From contig CAXXEO010000006.1 of NCBI GenBank assembly GCA_963664585.2, positions 10,453 to 74,452 of the forward strand: DNA of 64,000 nt. The letters are read 5' to 3'. The notes beneath the pieces are model-generated. The model worked only from the letters and a program-made list of their open reading frames with translations. It did not search any database and was not told where the DNA came from. Positions 61,751 to 64,000 of the stretch are shown here, piece by piece (within the stretch, counting starts at the first letter, position 1; each line of letters starts with the position of its first letter). The DNA comes from G963664585 sp963664585. GTDB taxonomy: Bacteria > Bacillota > Clostridia > Oscillospirales > Ruminococcaceae. The translations under genes were made by a program, and so were the position numbers.

Positions 61751-62350
61751 TTACTTAATTTTTATCAGTTCACAACTTCTATTTAAAAGATCAGTCACTA
61801 ATGCACTGTTAAGAGAGTCTATTTTAATGAATGGTAAAGGATCCATTTCGTGGTTACCTATCTGTTTTTCGAACCACATAACATCATGCCATTGGTCGCA
61901 TTTGTATCCGGTATTATGATATGTACCCAACAATTCAAAGCCAAGACGTCTTTGCAAATTTTCACTTTTAATATTGGGGCACGTCATCCCACCATATACG
62001 TTCTGTACATTCTGAAGCTTTAGAATTTCCAAAAGAGCATTCAACAACGCTTTTCCAATTCCGCAACTTACAAAACCTTCATCAATATATGCTGAAAGTT
62101 CCGCATTCCATTGATAAGCAGCACGTTCCATCTGCCTGTGGGCATAGGCATATCCAACGATTTTTCCGTCAATCAAACAAACCAGATACGGATACTCTGA
62201 AGAAATTTCTCGTATACGTTTTTTGAAATCATCGATATTTGGTATCTCGAATTCAAAAGTAATGACAGATTTAGTAATATAAGGAGCATATATTGCTAAA
62301 ATCTCTTCAGCATCCGTTTCTTTCGCCATTCTGATGATCACTTTTTCCAT
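61751..62350 (-). CDS. GNAT family N-acetyltransferase (phosphinothricin acetyltransferase-like)
   Basis: A 199-residue acetyltransferase. VIIRMAKETDAEEILAIYAP, the FEFEIP segment, IVGYAYAHRQMERAAYQWNA and ELSAYIDEGFVSCGIGKALL fit the Pat/YwnH-like branch; the acetyl-CoA loop is CGIGKALLNALLE where the usual Q/R-x-x-G-x-G/A reads S-C-G-I-G-K. GFELLGTYHNTGYKCDQWHD is also typical of the group. About 30 residues at the C-terminus (MDPLPFIKIDSLNSAL) go beyond the usual end. Confidence 0.85.
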   Translation of the reverse strand: MEKVIIRMAKETDAEEILAIYAPYITKSVITFEFEIPNIDDFKKRIREISSEYPYLVCLIDGKIVGYAYAHRQMERAAYQWNAELSAYIDEGFVSCGIGKALLNALLEILKLQNVQNVYGGMTCPNIKSENLQRRLGFELLGTYHNTGYKCDQWHDVMWFEKQIGNHEMDPLPFIKIDSLNSALVTDLLNRSCELIKIK

Positions 62351-62371
62351 AACTCATTTCCCCTTCAATAA

Positions 62372-62476
62372 TATAGTTGATTAACTTGAAAACAAGCTTG
62401 TGATTTCTTCCCCCGCCTTCGGCGGGGGAAGAAAATGACGTTTTATACATAGCCAGTTTCTAAGTTAATTGGCTAT
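62372..62476 (-). repeat. MITE-like repeat, copy 8
   Basis: TATAGTTGATTAACTTG to TTAATTGGCTATA; perfect central stem CTTCCCCCGCC / GGCGGGGGAAG. The left end contains the reverse complement of AGTTAATCAACT and is uninterrupted. Lies 21 bases upstream of the GNAT gene. Confidence 0.92.
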
Positions 62477-62753
62477 ATATTGGCCTTTAAAAATTAACAA
62501 TTTCAGTGATATCTAAATTACACTTTGCAAGCGTGCAATTACCTATATTAACTGTTTATTGACACTTAGTATTTATATTTACGAATAACCACGCTATTCA
62601 TGGCCTGATCAAAGCTGGCAGCATTAACAGTGGGAGCATTCGGATATGATCTTTTAACGTTATGTTTTTTACTTTCAACGGTAGCTACAAGTACTGGATT
62701 TCCTGTATTAACTCCCCTTCAGATAAGTATTCAATTAAAAATGTTAAAAAATA

Positions 62754-62780
62754 GGCGCTGTAGATATCATCTACAGCGCC
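62754..62780 (-). terminator. Terminator of the bactofilin gene
   Basis: Perfect 12-bp stem GGCGCTGTAGAT / ATCTACAGCGCC, 3-base loop, followed on the minus strand by TATTTTTT. It lies 93 bases after the bactofilin stop. Confidence 0.88.
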
Positions 62781-62872
62781 TTTGCTTATGTTTAATAGTA
62801 TATAATGCAATTCATAATATGTCAATATCTATTTAGAAAATTACGCGATAGGAAGAATGGAATTGTCTCGCA

Positions 62873-63622
62873 CTACAAGAGGATATCCTCATCAAAGCTC
62901 TTTCTTTCTCCGAGAATAGTTACCATGCCCTTGATAGACGCACCTTTTTCAATTCCGATTGTCATTGCGGTAACATCACCGACAATATTTGAATCTTTTT
63001 GAATCGTAATCTCTTTTTTTACAGTGATATTGCCGTTAATTTTGCCATTAAAATCGAGCTCATTGGCAGAAATGTTACCGACAATGGTACTGCGATTCAT
63101 AATACAGAGCTTCTCTGTTGCCAAGATATTTCCTTTTATCGTTGCACTATTTATTTCGACATCATTCCCACTTATGTTTCCTTCCACTTTACCGGATATT
63201 TTAACACGGTATGAACTTTCTACATCACCAAAAATATCTCCGCTGATATCCAAATTGGACTTAGAAACAATTGTACCGGTGATTTTTGTGTCTTTTGTGA
63301 TACTGGTGGTTTCAACTTCAATGCTTTCTTGTTTGATAGCAGCATAGAAGGATTTAAAATCCAGTGCCTTTTTGATAGGATCAGGTTCCGACAGCTCCGA
63401 AAAATCGGAAGAATCAGCAATTGCATTCGTCAGCTCTGCTAAATCAGAAAAATTTGCTTCTGTTTCCGTCTGCTTTACAAGAGCAGAAGAAATAGTTTCT
63501 GAACCAATCTGTCTTGCAAGAGCAGAAGTGTTCGCTTCAGCGCCCGCAACAGAACTCTTGGCATTTTTGTAAAAGGGAAACACCTCATGCATAGCCTGAT
63601 TGAAATTTTCTTTTTTTCCCAT
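62873..63622 (-). CDS. Bactofilin family polymer-forming protein
   Basis: A 249-residue protein. Residues 1-95 are a low-complexity Ser/Ala/Glu region with SALARQIGSETISSALVKQT; residues 100-230 are the bactofilin beta-helix with short turns of about 16-18 residues (TKITGTIVSKSNLDISGDIF, then GKVEGNISGNDVEINSATIK and ANELDFNGKINGNITVKKEI). Bactofilins form filaments involved in shape or wall placement. A polysaccharide deacetylase starts 20 bases upstream in the same direction, consistent with a wall-related pair. Confidence 0.92.
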   Translation of the reverse strand: MGKKENFNQAMHEVFPFYKNAKSSVAGAEANTSALARQIGSETISSALVKQTETEANFSDLAELTNAIADSSDFSELSEPDPIKKALDFKSFYAAIKQESIEVETTSITKDTKITGTIVSKSNLDISGDIFGDVESSYRVKISGKVEGNISGNDVEINSATIKGNILATEKLCIMNRSTIVGNISANELDFNGKINGNITVKKEITIQKDSNIVGDVTAMTIGIEKGASIKGMVTILGERKSFDEDILL

Positions 63623-63642
63623 AATTACTATCCCCTTCTCAT

Positions 63643-64000
63643 CTATTTATGTGAAAAAACGAGTGGTTTGTCTTTATTTGTCAATCGATCAAAAGCATAT
63701 CCACTGTTTTTCAAATTCCTTATAATTCCATCGAGGGCAGTCACAGTTTCTGTTTCCCAATGACTGTCATGAAAAAGTACGATGGATCTTGAATGTATTG
63801 AAACCTCACTGATTACATTGTGGGTTATTGTTTTAGCAGTAACGTTTGGCGCAGCGTCTGATGATGCAACATTCCAGTCGAAATATGTAAATCCGCGTCT
63901 TTCCATTTCTTGAATAATATCCTTATATACATCCTCGTTATATGCATTGATGCTGCCTCCCGGGAACCTGAATATACTGGGCTTTACCCCTGTTGTTTCA
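63643..64000 (-). CDS. Polysaccharide deacetylase, 5' end outside the window
   Basis: The 3' end of a NodB-domain enzyme (about 119 residues visible). TGVKPSIFRFPGGSINAY carries the RFPGG motif and RSIVLFHDSHWETETVTALD the LFHDS motif with its catalytic His. FTYFDWNVASSD is also typical. Such enzymes deacetylate N-acetylglucosamine or N-acetylmuramic acid in peptidoglycan. The 5' part lies beyond the right edge. Confidence 0.92.
   Translation of the reverse strand, partial: ETTGVKPSIFRFPGGSINAYNEDVYKDIIQEMERRGFTYFDWNVASSDAAPNVTAKTITHNVISEVSIHSRSIVLFHDSHWETETVTALDGIIRNLKNSGYAFDRLTNKDKPLVFSHK

Noticed and set aside
1596..62476. MITE central hairpins as ordinary rho-independent terminators
   Set aside because: The stems are followed by mixed sequence (AATGACG or ATCACAAG), not by T-runs, and the flanking 40-50 bases are conserved too.
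62566..62718. A 51-codon minus-strand stretch ending in VVIRKYKY
   Set aside because: It looks somewhat protein-like but has no ATG, GTG or TTG in frame near the GGGGAG site; left as unexplained.

Overview
The window reads as a chromosomal segment of a spore-forming, anaerobic low-to-mid-GC Firmicute of class Clostridia, probably an Oscillospirales/Ruminococcaceae-like lineage (inference). Supporting signs are spo0A and spoIVB side by side, an efp/CD1247-domain pair, ferredoxin-dependent 2-oxoacid oxidoreductase genes, SecD/SecF, NrdR, a bactofilin, GGAGG ribosome binding sites and consensus SigA promoters. Almost all housekeeping genes lie on the minus strand.

Layout. 0-6 kb: end of an RnfC-like gene, a Gx-type transporter, a CD1247-like zinc-ribbon protein, EF-P, an M24 peptidase, an endonuclease-IV-like TIM barrel and a YqeG phosphatase. 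6.2-7.3 kb: an IS30-family element inside a short repeat. 7.5-14 kb: rpsU, leuS, rsfS, an LCP wall-polymer transferase, a fused nadD-yqeK, yhbY, rdgB. 14-26.9 kb: ftsY, smc, an Elp3-like radical SAM gene whose 3' end has been overrun by a 90-bp tandem repeat, rnc, plsX, trmFO, topA (with a repetitive Lys/Ala-rich tail) and dprA. 27-36.5 kb: a SpoU methylase, the infC-rpmI-rplT operon (ATT start and probable L20 leader) and addA/addB. 36.6-40.5 kb: a decayed stretch with a frameshifted LD-carboxypeptidase and a vor-type oxidoreductase operon in which all three catalytic subunits are frameshifted although the ferredoxin is intact. 40.5-46 kb: a P-loop ATPase, spo0A, spoIVB, a YetF/DUF4363 pair, nrdR and a DUF6514 gene. 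46.7-47.8 kb: a second IS30 copy. 47.8-57.4 kb: an AraC/GyrI regulator, secF, secD, purB, an aminotransferase, asnS and an AEC permease. 57.5-64 kb: an accessory region with tRNA-Ser(GGA), a divergent XRE locus with symmetric operators, a truncated integrase, a methyltransferase, DUF3795, DUF3494 (ice-binding fold), GNAT, bactofilin and a polysaccharide deacetylase.

The most unusual feature is in the repeats. A roughly 105-bp MITE-like element with imperfect terminal inverted repeats and a very strong central C-rich/G-rich hairpin occurs eight times, always between genes. Both IS30 copies (1053 bp each, opposite orientation) sit at exactly the same position inside this element, flanked by the same 4-bp AATC duplication, and an uninterrupted copy of the site lies at 48782-48886. 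This suggests an insertion sequence that uses a resident MITE as its target. Other intergenic palindromes carry the same C-rich core with different but mutually complementary arms.

Limits: all family assignments come from reading motifs and recalled family features; no database search was run. Start sites were chosen from visible ribosome binding sites.
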